A DNA stretch of 64,000 nt from Spirometra erinaceieuropaei (GCA_902702965.1 CACRXP010001023.1:51784-115783), one strand, 5' to 3'. Positions 49,821 to 61,432 are shown, counted from the stretch's first letter. Notes: generated from the sequence alone by a model not told the origin. Numbers and translations: made by a program.

Positions 49821-49834
49821 GACCCCGACGGGTC
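49821..49834 (+). promoter_or_regulatory. CR1 3' stem-loop (copy 1)
   Basis: GACCC-CGAC-GGGTC, a five-pair hairpin just before TTTAATAAA. It is conserved in copy 2 (50674-50687) and in copy 3 (57811-57824, with a G-T pair). Such 3' hairpins are plausible recognition sites for the element's own reverse transcriptase; that role is inferred. Confidence 0.55.
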
Positions 49835-49864
49835 TTTAATAAAAATTATCTATCTATCTATCTA

Positions 49865-50712
49865 CAAGATCTTCAGAAAATATACACACCTTTAAGAGAA
49901 GGCTACGCCTTTATCTGAATACTAACTCAATTAAACTTTTATTTTCCGCATCCTTCCCAGACAACTTTTTCTATGACACTGAGAAAGGGTCACCGGGAAT
50001 TTAGTATGCCGCCATTAAATTTCCGTATCTGTTCACATTTCCTTCCTTTGTTAGTAATCTCGCTTCCTAGGATCCCTCACCAGAAATGTTAATTTTTCCA
50101 ATTTTTCAGTTCATGCATCGTGCCCTCACAGAATGCGCTCCATCGACGCTCTTGGCGAAATCTTCTGTATTCGCCATATACTAGTAGTCTAGTCGCATCT
50201 CCCTTGCCCCATCCTCGGATGGACTCGAATGAATGTAACCGACCGCATCTGGGTTCCTATCGCCTCGAGACTGGTTTTCAATTTCGCCACTTATTTGCCT
50301 TATTGAAGGCCACATACAGGCCAGTCCTGACCGATCCGCTTACTTACCCCTCCATGAAATCCGTTATACAATGCCATATACAGCTGACATTTATTTCGGC
50401 CGTGACGATGTCCGATAATAATCCATTATATACCGCCACATGCAGGCCAGTCCTGCCCGTATTTTTCTGTTTCTATTTTTTTCGAGAGGTTTTTTTCTCC
50501 TGTAAAATTAATCCAATTATTTTTAAATTTTCATGTGGAGTTTTTTTCTCAACCCTCGCTTATTATTTTTCGTAATGGACTTCTAATTCAAAAACTATGT
50601 ATCGTACTTTGTACAGATTTTGCCTACGTCGTCTAAAATTCGCGTGTACATTTATTTTTACTTGCTTTAATGGGACCCCGACGGGTCTTTAATAAAAAAA
50701 ATTATTATTATC
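49865..50712 (+). mobile_element. CR1-type retrotransposon, copy 2 (5'-truncated)
   Basis: Begins in the C-terminus of ORF2 (TFKRRLRLYLNTNSIKLLF, ending EKGSPGI and a stop near 50009). A longer 3' untranslated region follows than in copy 1, then the stem-loop, AATAAA and an (ATT)n tail (50692-50712) instead of (TATC)n. It abuts the (TATC)n of copy 1 with no spacer. Confidence 0.8.
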
Positions 50713-51244
50713 ACACTAGTGACTTCTAACAATCCAGTAGGCCAGCATGTGACTACCGCGCAGATGCCCGTAATTTAAATAAAACATATTAACTTCACCC
50801 AATTTGCTTCCAACTAATATTCTTCACCATGGATAAAGATTGTCTCAAAGTCTAACTTCACTTTTTCACTGACAGACCACACTTTACTTTTGTCCAGGAA
50901 GGCCTTAAGGCCCCTTGCGTAACCGCAGAAGAGAGGGTCCTACATGATGTTTGCATTTCACAGTCTACTGAACGGTACCCAGGAACCCGGTGGAGTGGTC
51001 AAAATCCAAAGGAGCGTCAGTTTGGGAGCATTAAATAAAAGTGCCACAGATACCACTGAAGGTCTCATAAAAAAGCAAACAGCAGGCAGATGGCAGATTG
51101 TTGCGAATAAACAGACCAGGAAACAACCATTGCAGTGTTTTTTGCAACCGGTCTTGTCTCCTACACATCATGTGAAATAGAGGACTTTGTAGGCTGGATT
51201 AAGAAAAAACCAGGGCAAGGGAAAAGACATCAAAAAAGAGTGAC
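50713..51244. other. No recognisable gene
   Basis: A short plus frame (50944-51180) without recognised features. Nothing else. Confidence 0.35.
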
Positions 51245-51410
51245 AATAATAGCAATTTAGGGGTATTTTGGTAGATGTTGAATGATTTATTCTGACCCAA
51301 CTGCTAGAAATTCGGCGACCTTGGTGGGATTCGAATCCAAGACGTCAAGGAAAAAGCTTTAATACAACCAGTGCCATAACTACCTGAGCTACGAGGCCCC
51401 ACCAGGAACC
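51245..51410 (-). repeat. SINE family C copy with tRNA-like head
   Basis: The minus strand has GGGGCCTCGTAGCTCAGGTA (A box TAGCTCAGG), 40-odd bases, then B box GGATTCGAATCCC (51326-51338), CACCAAGGTCGCCG, and the body CAGTTGGGTCAGAATAAAT shared with 9712-9860. Head length is about 78 bases. It is not a working tRNA gene: the acceptor stem is poor. Confidence 0.75.
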
Positions 51411-51427
51411 GTGAGTTTCACAACATT

Positions 51428-51530
51428 TGGGGCTTCGTAGCTCAGGTGGTTAGAGCGTTGGCTGTATGCATATTTTTCCCTTACTGTCGCGTGTGAATCC
51501 TACCAGGTTGCCGAGCTTTCCACGGTTGGT
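51428..51530 (+). repeat. SINE family C copy, inverted relative to its neighbour
   Basis: GGGGCTTCGTAGCTCAGGTG, GTTAGAGCGTTGGCTGTATG, a B-box relic GTGTGAATCCTACCAGG and TTGCCGAG. It lies head-to-head with 51245-51410, the two A-box regions about 28 bases apart. Confidence 0.7.
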
Positions 51531-51534
51531 TCAA

Positions 51535-51828
51535 AATGAAATTAAGAATGATGAAAATGAAATCGTCGGTTCTGTGGATTCCTCCAGCAGGGTTGGTAGG
51601 AAGCACACACGCGTTCAGTCTAATCAAAAATCTGCAGATTATAAATCTGATAGTGAACTGGATGCTGCGTACCATTTATTCACCAATATTTTTTCAGGTG
51701 CAAGAGCTAACAAGCAATTTTCAGCGGACGAGAGAAGAAAAATCTTGCTAATGATGCATTCAAATGTGCGAGAACAATTCAAGGAAATTGTACATGTCAA
51801 ACTGACCGTGACCCATTTCCGACTTTAA
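51535..51828 (+). CDS. Unrecognised protein-like frame after the SINE
   Basis: The frame reads NEIKNDENEIVGSVDSSS, then KSDSELDAAYHLFTNIFSGA and FSADERRKILLMMHSNVREQ before a stop. The charged, helical composition looks like real protein, possibly a host exon or a retrocopy fragment. I see no clear donor, and TTTTTTCAG|G at about 51699 could be an internal acceptor. No family recognised. Confidence 0.3.
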   Translation, partial: NEIKNDENEIVGSVDSSSRVGRKHTRVQSNQKSADYKSDSELDAAYHLFTNIFSGARANKQFSADERRKILLMMHSNVREQFKEIVHVKLTVTHFRL

Positions 51829-52639
51829 TTTTCAATTTTAAATTAGTCGATAGTTTTATGAGGACTGGCGTTGACTACGGCATGGGCGGGCATTCCCAAA
51901 AAAAATTCAGTTGTTTTGAAATTCTCTGTTATAACTTGAGAATTTCAAACCAACTGGATCTCCATGTTGTCCTCGTTTACTGACCCCTGAGATTGCTAAA
52001 TGATGCGGATGATGTCCCCACCACTAGGCTGGGGACATTTTTCGTAGCAAAGACGTAATGCTTATTGACGACTTCGAGTCTTCAGGCATTTATTGGGAAC
52101 TGATGTAATTTACGCGATCGGAAAACCCATTTAAACAGCAATTTACTTAGTTGTTCACTGACGCGTTTCTTGCTGAAATCGCTAAAATCATCTTGCGATT
52201 CCGCGATGGAGAGGAGTCAAGCTGTTTTACCACACCATTATTAGTGACAGTGGCTGAATTCTCGGACCGGCTTTAGTTCAGTTCAGTTGAGTTGGGAGAA
52301 GGACGTGTGTACCTTTGAAATTCCCACTTGTTACGCGCAGAGAAACGATATCAAATACATTGCAAAGGGAGAAACATCCAAAAACTATAAAGGAAGTTTT
52401 CTTTGACCCAAATGCCAAAAGTTGCACAGATAAACAATGTATTTAGGCCATTAACAGCACTGGAAGGCATATATACTCAGCGAGGTGCGGAACACAGTGG
52501 TTACATGAAACACCCCTAAGCCACAGGGAAAGTAATATGATTTGTGGCCTGCAAGAGTCTTGGTGAGTTTAAGCAATGATTTTCACCGGAGCTCACACAT
52601 TAATAAATTATAAACACAAACCTTACTTGGAAATTCGCA
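51829..52639. other. No recognisable gene
   Basis: Short frames only; it may contain the 3' untranslated region of the minus-strand retroelement that follows, but no tail repeat is evident. Confidence 0.35.
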
Positions 52640-55600
52640 GTAATATTGCAACAGCAACAGATTGTTGCATGAGGTATCAAGACTATACGGCCGGATAGCT
52701 CTGTGGTACGCACTTTAATGTTGACCCGGCTTCCGTTAAGAAGGTTCTATGGATGCAGACCTAACAACATTCTCAAGCAACGTATTCCATGTTTCAACCA
52801 CTCTGTTGGAGCGGAGGAACTTCTATGTGTCTAGCCTAGCACCAGTCATACGTAGTTTGAATAAATGACCCCCCAGGTTATTTTTAGTCGCCAACTCGAA
52901 GAAGTCTCTAGATAGAAGGCAATAGTCCTGACCGCGCAGAATGCGGGAGGCTTGTACTGGACCACCCCATAGCTGCTTGTTACTCAAAAGAAAGAGTTCA
53001 GGATAAGCTAATTGCGTTTCCGAGGGCAGTGGGTCCTGTCTAGTCACAAGTTTGGTTGTCCGTCGTTTAACTTCTTTGAGTATGCCGAGGTCTTTAGCGA
53101 TCCAGGGTTTCCATGCTTGGATAGCAAAATTCAGATGCTGCACCACGAAAGCCTGAAAGACCTTGGCGAAATAATATTCATCAAAGTGAGAGAACGTCCG
53201 TCTAAAGAGGTATAAGATGGATATCGTCGAATGGATGCCTTTGAGTAGTGCAGCGAAGACTTGAATGGATTTGTGATCTACACACCCAAATCCTTCTGAG
53301 GGTCCATTTCTTGCAATGGTATGCCAGTCAGGCGGCAGAACATGCGAGTAGGAGAACTGGCTCCGCCGACACGTAGAGTGTTAGGACTGTTCACGTTAAA
53401 CGTCGAAAGTCATTCGTTCGGCCGTTACTCGAGTCGATTTATGTTTGCCTGCGATCGCACTTCGTCAGCTTCATTTTGTATGCTCCTCAAGGTCTTTATA
53501 CCATTGGCAAACATTACGACACCGCAATCCATTTCATGTGCTCAGCCGTTGACGTATATAATGAACAGAGTAGTGCCAAGAGCGGAGCCTTGGGGAACAC
53601 TGTTCTTAACGGCAGCCTCTGCCTGTTGTCAGTCACTCACATGGACAGTTTAAAGGCGACCGAATAAACAGCTTTGAATCCACATCAGAAGCTTATCTCG
53701 TACTCCTACAGGGCTGCGTTTGAACAGAACATGATGGTGAGGCACAGTACTGAAGGTCTTTTGAGGTCGATATAGACCGCATGCATCATATTCCTTCCAA
53801 CAACGGCCCGAGTCCAGTGTTATGGCCAGTAGTACAAGTTTGTCACACAGGAGCTGTCTCTGCGAAATCCGTGCTGGAAGTCGGAATGCAGATAGTTTCG
53901 TTGCAGAAACTGCATTTATTGTTGTTTAACTATTTTTTCCATAATTCTGTAGAAAACGGAGATGAGGCTGACCGGTATTTAATTGTTTGCGGGGACCCGA
54001 CTTCCATCCTTATATATCAGCGTAATCTACGCTGATCTCCAGTGGACTGCCAGATATATGGCCTCGGCTGATTAATGGAAAAGCACGGGGAGTGCTTTTA
54101 CCAAATTACTTGCGAGTTCCTTCAAAATCTTCGTCGGAATCTCGACGACACTGGCGATCTTGATGATTTTAGCTGTGTCAGCTCCCTTGGAACAATGGTC
54201 TTGGTGAACTGAGTGGTCTCAACAATTGCGGCCTCTTCGAGGTCACTCCCGGGAGGGCTGAATCCCATTTCCTTACCAATCGCGGACCTTAAAAAATTGA
54301 AGGATTATCAGCTTTCACCTTATCTTCAGTGAGGTTTTCACCTTTGACAGTCCTTAGCAATGACATCAGATTCTTGTTTCGCGTGCTTTGTCTTATGTGA
54401 CCATGGAGCAATTTCGGGTTCTCCTCGCCACAGCTAAGCGGATCCAGCTCGAATTCTCTTTTATTCTGAGGATGAAATCCTTGGCTCAATGTCTTTGAAT
54501 TTTGTGCGTAATTTTGGATGTAGCGTTCTTATCAGTAACCGCTTTTTACACAGTTCCTACCTTTTATTTACTTAATTTTTAAGGCCTGCGCAAGCCACCA
54601 ATATCTGTTTATTAGCCTCTTTCGTGAGAACTGGCAGTGGCTTGTGCTGAGCCTTTCCAGTACTTCTCGGGACCGTTTTCAGTCTTTGAGTAGGTATCCA
54701 GCAAACGCAAATTCCTACTCAATGCGTGTAACTTCAGTCCTCATTTGGTCGAAAGCCCTATTCCAAATGTTTCTTCTAAGTGTCATGGGTCTCTCGGGCA
54801 TGAAAAGAGTGAGTACTCCCATAGTAGAACGACGTGGTAGACATGACATCAGTGCTGTCCCGTGATTTTGCAAGAGCAAGATTAAGGTGGTCGGCTTGTT
54901 GGCCTTTGCGTACCCTGGTTGGAAACGTGGCGAGTTGTGTTAGGAATAACTTTGGCCTCGTGTTCGTAAGACGACCACCAAAGATCTGTTCTAAGCTGCC
55001 TACAATGGCCGACCTACTGTCTATGTAAAGCGCGTTAAAGTGACCCATGATCAGGATATCCAGCCGTATATCCAACTTCTCGACCTCCTACAGTAGGCGA
55101 GCGTCGGTAATACGGTCCCGTCTCGGCGGTTGATAGACTCCCAGGATATGGATGCTCGGTGAACCCGGCACCTTAATAGTCAGCCAACTCGTTGGTTTTG
55201 TAAACCACCATTACTCCATGTTTCCCGCATATAACTTCTCCTCTCCGACGCCCTTCCCTGTCCATTCTACAAACCTGGTAGGCAGGTATGGTTAACTCAC
55301 GGTCGTCAACGTGTTGAGTCAACCAGGTTTCTGTTACAGAGATTGCGTTAGGGGATAGATCACAGAGGTGGATCTTTAGCTCGCCGAAGTTTGATAACAA
55401 ACTCTGCGCGTTGGTGTACATGAATTTTAATTTTCAGTGGACGGGGAATGTGGTTATATTGTGGTTTACGCCTTCACTTAGTACGTCAGCTGCGCAGTTA
55501 TTCAGACCGAACCCGTTCAATGGAAGAATGATGGACGCCACCCTGCTTGATTGTTCTGTATAACTAAATTGCCCTCCCCTCTGCTTAGCTCCTGTCTCAG

Positions 55601-55870
55601 TTCCAGAACTAGCAGAAGACGTTACAGCCTTTCCGCTGGAGGTGTAGTTCGGTTAAAAAACGCCTCGATTGGAGTATTGTATCCTAAATCGCCGGTAAAG
55701 ACTGAAACTAGCTTGCTCGCAGCAGACACGCACAACTGTAAGAGGTCGGCAATGTGTTGATCCCGATGGATTCTCTGCCCGTTTTTCAAGACGGAATGCA
55801 TCGATCATCTTAATTATCTTAGCGAGCTCCACACAGTGGGTTTTCGCAACCCTCTGGGCCGAAGGGATCA
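52640..55870 (-). pseudogene. Second non-LTR retrotransposon family, decayed, EN + RT
   Basis: Reading down: an ORF1 end (ELRQELSRGEGNLVIQN near 55570); an endonuclease start MYTNAQSLLSNFGELKIHL with ISVTETWLTQHVDDREL (55421-55250); an endonuclease end ILIMGHFNALYID and FPTRVRKGQQADHLNLAL (55075-54870); a linker NPKLLHGHIRQSTRNKN (54450); RT pieces including NNxIPVSLISVFYRIMEKIV (about 54000-53940) and SVPQGSALGTTLFIIYVNG (53590); and a C-terminal region (IQAWKPWIAKDLGILKEV, then ASRILRGQDYCLLSRDFF, 53120-52900). The catalytic FADD is replaced by FANG at about 53500-53512, and stops and frameshifts are frequent. It belongs to a different family from the CR1 copies beside it. Confidence 0.8.
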
Positions 55871-56424
55871 TTGCCTTTTTACTTATGGACGTAGTTTCTT
55901 TTCTTTAAACGGAACGAGAAAAAAATATATAGAGAGGGATCTATTCCAAAATGAAAATTCTACTGAAGAGAGTGGACTGAAATTCAGGAGGAATGCTCTT
56001 ATTTTCGATATCCGACATTTTCCCCCGCGTTCTCCTTTTCAAGAGACTTTTTTTCATTTTCAAGACCGCATACTCTGGACGGGAAGCACACAACTTTCTC
56101 CTAGGCGGACAGTAACTCTACCAGGCACGGTATTATTTTCTGAAAGAAGAACCAGTTGGCATTTAGGTTGGGTGCTTCTATGTCTGTATTTGAAGGATTA
56201 CAGACATACAAGCACTCGGCCCAAATGGCCTGGCTTCTCCATCAGAACTTGCCACTTGGCCTTTCTTAATCTAATCACCTCTCTTCGTAATGAGCGGCAG
56301 TCAGTGGTAGTTATTTACTTTGATCTTAGCAAAGCCTTTGACAAGGTGCCCCATAGACGTCTTTTAGTAAAATTGGAAGCTCTCGGCATCCGGCCGCCTC
56401 TACTCGACTTCATCAGGTCCTATG

Positions 56425-56562
56425 GCATGCTCTGCCATACATCAAGGGTGTTTCAGAAGCGACCGAGCGCATTGCTGCGGAGCTAGGGGTTGGAATCGCA
56501 CACCGCCCCAAAGCCACCATGCGCAACAGGGTCATGAAGATCAAAGACCGGTTAAAACCTGA
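56425..56562 (+). pseudogene. Penelope-like element fragment (subfamily 2) inside CR1 copy 3
   Basis: Encodes ALPYIKGVSEATERIAAELG, then GIAHRPKATMRNRVMKIKDR, matching the minus-strand subfamily 2 copy at 2.9 kb just upstream of its GIY-YIG core. It runs into the assembly gap, so its length is unknown and the nuclease may lie in the missing sequence. Confidence 0.8.
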
Positions 56563-56952
56563 NNNNNNNNNNNNNNNNNNNNNNNNNNNNNNNNNNNNNN
56601 NNNNNNNNNNNNNNNNNNNNNNNNNNNNNNNNNNNNNNNNNNNNNNNNNNNNNNNNNNNNNNNNNNNNNNNNNNNNNNNNNNNNNNNNNNNNNNNNNNNN
56701 NNNNNNNNNNNNNNNNNNNNNNNNNNNNNNNNNNNNNNNNNNNNNNNNNNNNNNNNNNNNNNNNNNNNNNNNNNNNNNNNNNNNNNNNNNNNNNNNNNNN
56801 NNNNNNNNNNNNNNNNNNNNNNNNNNNNNNNNNNNNNNNNNNNNNNNNNNNNNNNNNNNNNNNNNNNNNNNNNNNNNNNNNNNNNNNNNNNNNNNNNNNN
56901 NNNNNNNNNNNNNNNNNNNNNNNNNNNNNNNNNNNNNNNNNNNNNNNNNNNN
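56563..56952. other. Assembly gap (390 N)
   Basis: A run of N between Penelope and CR1 sequence. The real length and content are unknown; the repeats on both sides explain the failed assembly. Confidence 0.95.
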
Positions 56953-57854
56953 TTCCAAATATGCCTTCCTTTGGAATAATCTTCCGCCTGAAATTAGATT
57001 ATCGCCTAAGTTACTGGTATTGAAGTCGAAATTACGCAACCATCTTACACCGGAAAGCATAAAGGCACTGTTAACGGTCTCATTCCCGAACACTCAGATT
57101 CTTGACTTCGAGAAGGGTCCTCCTGGGATTTAGTGGTAAATTAAGTGGTAACTCCTAATTATATCATTAGAAACCCCTATTTTGAATTGGTTTCTAAATC
57201 CACTGCTATCACTCCCCCCCCATAGCGACAATTTTCGCGGTTTTTGATGTCATCTCCCGCATTCCGACGTCATGCGGTCTGTTGACGCTCAGGGCGGAAC
57301 CCTCCGTATTTGCCGTCTACTAGTAGTTTGGTCGTTCCTCCCTTCCCCTCCGCTCGGCTGAGCTCGATGCGTGCTGTGGCCGATCGCGTCTGGGTTCCTC
57401 TCGTCTGGCCTCTTTGACGCGGCGTACCAATCCGGCCCAGACGATCTCAATTGTGAATCCCGTATACAATGCCATTTGCAAGCCAGTCCTGTCTGACCCA
57501 CATTCGTACCCATCAAGGCTGACATTTATTGCTACCCTGATGATGACCGACAACATTCCGTTATATACCGCCACCTACAGGCCAGTCCTGCTCGCTTTTT
57601 TCTGTTATTATTTTTATGGAGGGGTTTTTTTTCTCCTGTAAAATTAATCCAATCATTTTTAACTTTTTATAAGGAGTTTTTATCTTCACCCCTCAATCAT
57701 CATGTTTCTCAATGGACTTCTAATTCAGAAACTAGGAATTGCATTTTGTAAAGATTCGGCCTACCTCGTCTAAAACTCGCATGCAAATTTATTTTAACTT
57801 GCTTTGATGGGATCCCGACGGGTCTTTAATAAAAATTATCTATCTATCTATCTT

Positions 57855-59042
57855 TAGTGCTTATTGAGCAGCTATGGCCTGCTTAGAATAACGTTCTGTG
57901 TTTCCCGTCCGGAGTGAACGACGTCGCAAATAATAGAGAAAAACAAAAATTGACACTTTTGGACAATATGCTGAATTTCACCAGCCAGAACATTCATCGG
58001 ATTTGAAAAGGACTGTGAAATATATGTCAGGATATGCTGACAAGGGAACAAACAACATTTGAATCCATGATAGCCAAATGATATCGGAAAACCCGAGGTT
58101 CCATGGTGGTGTGAATAAAGCAAAACGCGATCGTGACTGCATGACTTGTCTGAGTGATTGTCGGGAGATAAAGTTAACCTCATCCGATTTATATCCCTGT
58201 ATACCGAAAAGTTACTTTTAACAAGAGATTAACCATTTAGATTACCATGCCCATCGATACAATTGGCGCAACGGTCCTCACATCAAGCACTGTAACAAAA
58301 TACATCAACTCGCCTGCTTTGGGTGGCATGCCCAAGAAAGTTCTAAATGAACTCGAAAACTAATCGCTTCCTCCACCCTCCGACATCTTAGAAACTTTGA
58401 GGGAGACAGGAACCCTATCTACTTACTGTGAGCAAGCCAATATAAGCCGCAATAACTCGGATCAGTTGACGAGCCAGGAAAATAATACAATGAAATAGGT
58501 CTATCATAACACCTCTTGGTCGCTGTTAGTCCCCTTATAAAACACGAAACCTCCAAATAAACCCATCTATTCTAGTTGCACGTTTACTTCACTTATTTAT
58601 GTTTGCGCATATTCAGTGGGGTTGCTTTTAGGCTAATAATGTTTTCAGAGGCATGGCAGTATCATAAATTGAAAGAATGTGCCGTGCCGTTTAGGAACTA
58701 ACGCAACTAGTTTAGTAATCTGGGGATAAAAAATATTCTGCCTGTCATGGACTTTAGGGAATGTTGTTTTCGTCTGGATGTAAAATAGGCTGTGAGTAGC
58801 TTCATTCGGTCTTTGGCCATAAACTCCCTTTCTAGGAAGATTTGAATAGCTCTTTTTACCAAAATCTGCCAAAAACACCAATAAATTATGTGAGTCCAGT
58901 CGTTAACTGGTGGATTCTGGACTGATTACTTAGAAGATTCTCCCAGGGCAGTCTGTTTACTCCATTAGATTTGGTGGATTGCGTGCGTCGCAACAGGCTG
59001 GACGGGTGACTTAATTCAAGTGTGATTAAACTCACGGCTCGT
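57855..59042. other. No recognisable gene
   Basis: Two minus-strand frames (57872-58183, 103 codons; 58645-58881, 78 codons) have no recognised domain. Otherwise nothing. Confidence 0.35.
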
Positions 59043-59160
59043 GATGGGACCTCGTAACTCAGGTGACCAGAGCATTAGCTGTACTCCCGCCTCCTCCTTG
59101 CTGTCGTGACTTCGAGTTCCGCCGAAATCGCCGAGTTTCTCACAATCTGATCAAGTTAAT
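59043..59160 (+). repeat. SINE family C copy
   Basis: GGGACCTCGTAACTCAGGTG, a GCATTAGCTGTACTCCCGCC segment, a B-box relic CTTCGAGTTCC and AAATCGCCGAGTTTCTCAC match the family C head and the start of its body. Confidence 0.65.
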
Positions 59161-59164
59161 CCAG

Positions 59165-59960
59165 ATCTCCAGACAGGTTAGCAGATGCAAGAGGTCGAAA
59201 CGTCCTCTCCGGAAGCCATGTAGAAAATCCTGCAAGATGCTGTTTTCTTCGCAAAATTGCTATATAGCGTTTTTTACTAGAGCATCTATCGTTTTACGTG
59301 AGAGGCAAGTTAATGGGTCTTAAGCTGTTTGCTGTCATCCTGCTAGCTCCCTTATGTAAGGGAACGAGGTCAGCTGCCTTCCACTGTGAGGACAGTAATC
59401 CCGTTCTCATTGACAGCTCAAAGAGAGTCGAAGGAGGCTTTCACAGCTCCGTTGATGGCTGCTTAAGTATCAGCTCAGGAATTGCGTCAGGTCCAGGAGA
59501 CTTATCTCGTTTTATTTTACCGTGGACACGTCTTACTTCGACGGGAACGGCAACCGTGTCAATGACGGCAGTATCTTGGCGCATTTGAAGATCCCGGCTT
59601 CCTTGACCCATTTCAAACTGCTAATTTCTTCATAGGACTCCTCCGTAAAAACCGACTGAAAAAAACTGATACACTAATTGCACTTTCGGTGGCCCTTCAA
59701 GTAACAAGTTTCCGAGGGTATCTTTTAGACACGCAGTTTCGTCCTTATGTTTTCTTCTACTGCGGATGCACCCATAAAACTTCTTGGGACATGTAACGGA
59801 TTCTGCTATCAGTCGGCGCTCGAAAGAAGTTCTAGCCACCCGTTTTTTGCGACATTCATTGCGCTGCTCCCTATATTCGATGAATGTTATTGGATCTTGA
59901 AAATGTAAATACTTTTTCCACAACATCTGCTTCTTCTTCTTCATGGTCCTTTTTGTCATC
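59165..59960 (-). pseudogene. Non-LTR reverse transcriptase fragment
   Basis: The minus strand from 59959 reads KKKKQMLWKKYLHFQDPI, then EYREQRNECRKKR, TCPKKFYGCIRSRRKHKDE and CLKDTLGNLLLEGPPK, the segment just before the RT core in Jockey/CR1-like ORF2. Below 59630 it continues broken across frames (KEAGIF, LPFPSK, then CRIFYMASGEDVSTS). RT motifs A to C are absent. It is truncated next to the SINE at 59043-59160. Confidence 0.7.
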
Positions 59961-60124
59961 AGAGTGACCCACAGCGGTCGCGCACATGATCATGTTATTT
60001 TTATTGGGCAATGGGATTCAGTTAATGAATTTAGTCAATTTAGTGAATGAACGTGCGCATATGGACCCTGCCAGCACCAGCCGCACTTGGCCGAGGCAAA
60101 TGTGGTGTGGCCAAGTGTGGTGTG

Positions 60125-61432
60125 ACTCGAGTCATCGGCATAGATAAAAGATTGAGAATGTTTAATTGCCGACGAACTATCATTTATGAAAAGCAGGAAT
60201 AAAAGAGGACTTGAAACGGCACCTTTTAGGGCACCAATTGCAATATGGCTTTCATGAGAAAGTGAGGATCAAACGTAAACCTTTTGTTTACTATTAGATA
60301 GGTACAGCTTGAAAATGTCAATTAGGGGGTTTGCAAAATCCCAATGCTTCTAATGTAACCATGCGTCTTCTATTGGACACTTTATCAAAGGCTTTACTAA
60401 GATCAAAGTAAATAACGGCCACAGACAAATGATCATTACGAAGAGAAGTGAGTGGATGCAAAACGACATGTGGAACGTTACACATGATCGATCGGGTAAA
60501 AACCATGTTAGAAAAAGCCGATAGCTTTATTGGCTATGCAAAAGTCAGTACTTTTCATGGCAACAGTTTTTCAAAGGTTTTGGCGAGAGAAGGTGCTTTA
60601 TAGGCATCCTGCTAGTTTTGAACACCATAACTACAGTCTCTGAAGATGGGTAGACGAAACAACTACCCCAGACGTCAGACCTCCAAAAACCCTCTCCCGG
60701 TGAACGCCTCGTTTTCTTTTAATAACAGAGGTTTTCCAGTAGTCAGGAAAGAAACAATTCTCGAGAAAGATTAAAGAGAGTTTGCTAAGAAGAGGAGGAA
60801 CAACTCTGGGCTGTTTAATAAGAGAGTTCGGAGTGCTGCCATTTTCTACTAAGTGCGAGTTAGTAATTTGGCCTATCAGTTTCTGAATACCCTCAGGAGC
60901 AGCATTAATGATTGTGGAGGAAGCATTAGACAGCGGAGGAGTTGGAGGGATGGGGTCAATCTCAGTGATAAAATGTTTAACAAAGAAGGCATTTAACTAT
61001 TCTGCTTTTCTGGACTCCTTTGTAATGAAGTTATTGTTGGAAATAATCAAAGACGGGCTGACTTGATGACACATAGTTGATGATCTCTGATGGAAGGCCT
61101 AGGCAACATATCTAGAAGGATTCGAGCCACTGGTAGCCAAAGGCTCTCCAGGCTTATCTCGTGCGAGTCTCACTTTCGAAGCTAATCCATATATTTCAGA
61201 AACTCCTAAGTCAACCGATGATGTGCTTACGGAAGGATCCTTAAGCTGCTTTCTTAGCCTTTCACTCTGTTTTTAATAAAATATGCGACAATGTAGGAAG
61301 TGTCATTCGAGTTAAATGTCCTCAGCGGGATGAGATCGAGAAGACATTCTGTTATGCACTGTAATAAGTCGTAGCAAATATTTAGATCATTATTTGAGAG
61401 AAATATTGTGCGAATCGAGAGTGTTTGTGAAG
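60125..61432 (-). pseudogene. CR1-type retrotransposon, copy 4, RT part
   Basis: Minus-strand RT: linker LLQCITECLLDLIP near 61340, CVTFHMSFCIHSL-type region, motif A IYFDLSKAFDKVSNRRR (about 60410-60375), YLSNSKQKVYV, and YADDS (about 60145), where the copy ends. Several stops and shifts. Its 5' part is found beyond the Penelope insertion at 63022-64000, so the two pieces were one element. Confidence 0.8.

Larger units (their letters stand above)
46077..49864 (+). mobile_element. CR1-type non-LTR retrotransposon, copy 1 (nearly full length, dead)
   Basis: In order: ORF1 (46077-47476), ORF2 (47463-49559) with endonuclease remnant and reverse transcriptase, a 3' untranslated region (about 49572-49846) with a stem-loop GACCC/GGGTC (49821-49834), a TTTAATAAA signal and a (TATC)n tail (49847-49864). 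Element-specific short tandem repeats at the 3' end are typical of CR1-like retrotransposons. Several frameshifts, stops and an internal deletion make it inactive. The 5' boundary is not determined. The next copy begins directly after the tail. Confidence 0.85.
55990..57854 (+). mobile_element. CR1-type retrotransposon, copy 3, interrupted and gapped
   Basis: 5'-truncated and internally deleted. RT motif A is well kept (VVVIYFDLSKAFDKVPHRRL, about 56310-56370) and the sequence ends abruptly at about 56425, where Penelope sequence begins. After the N run it resumes with KYAFLWNNLPPEIRL, ending EKGPPGI and a stop at 57131. A complete 3' untranslated region (57134-57836), stem-loop, AATAAA and (TATC)n tail (57837-57853) follow. 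The part before 56165 is poorly matched. Confidence 0.7.

Noticed and set aside
51326..51405. Working tRNA gene
   Set aside because: The A and B boxes are good but the acceptor stem does not pair, and the body continues as in other SINE copies.
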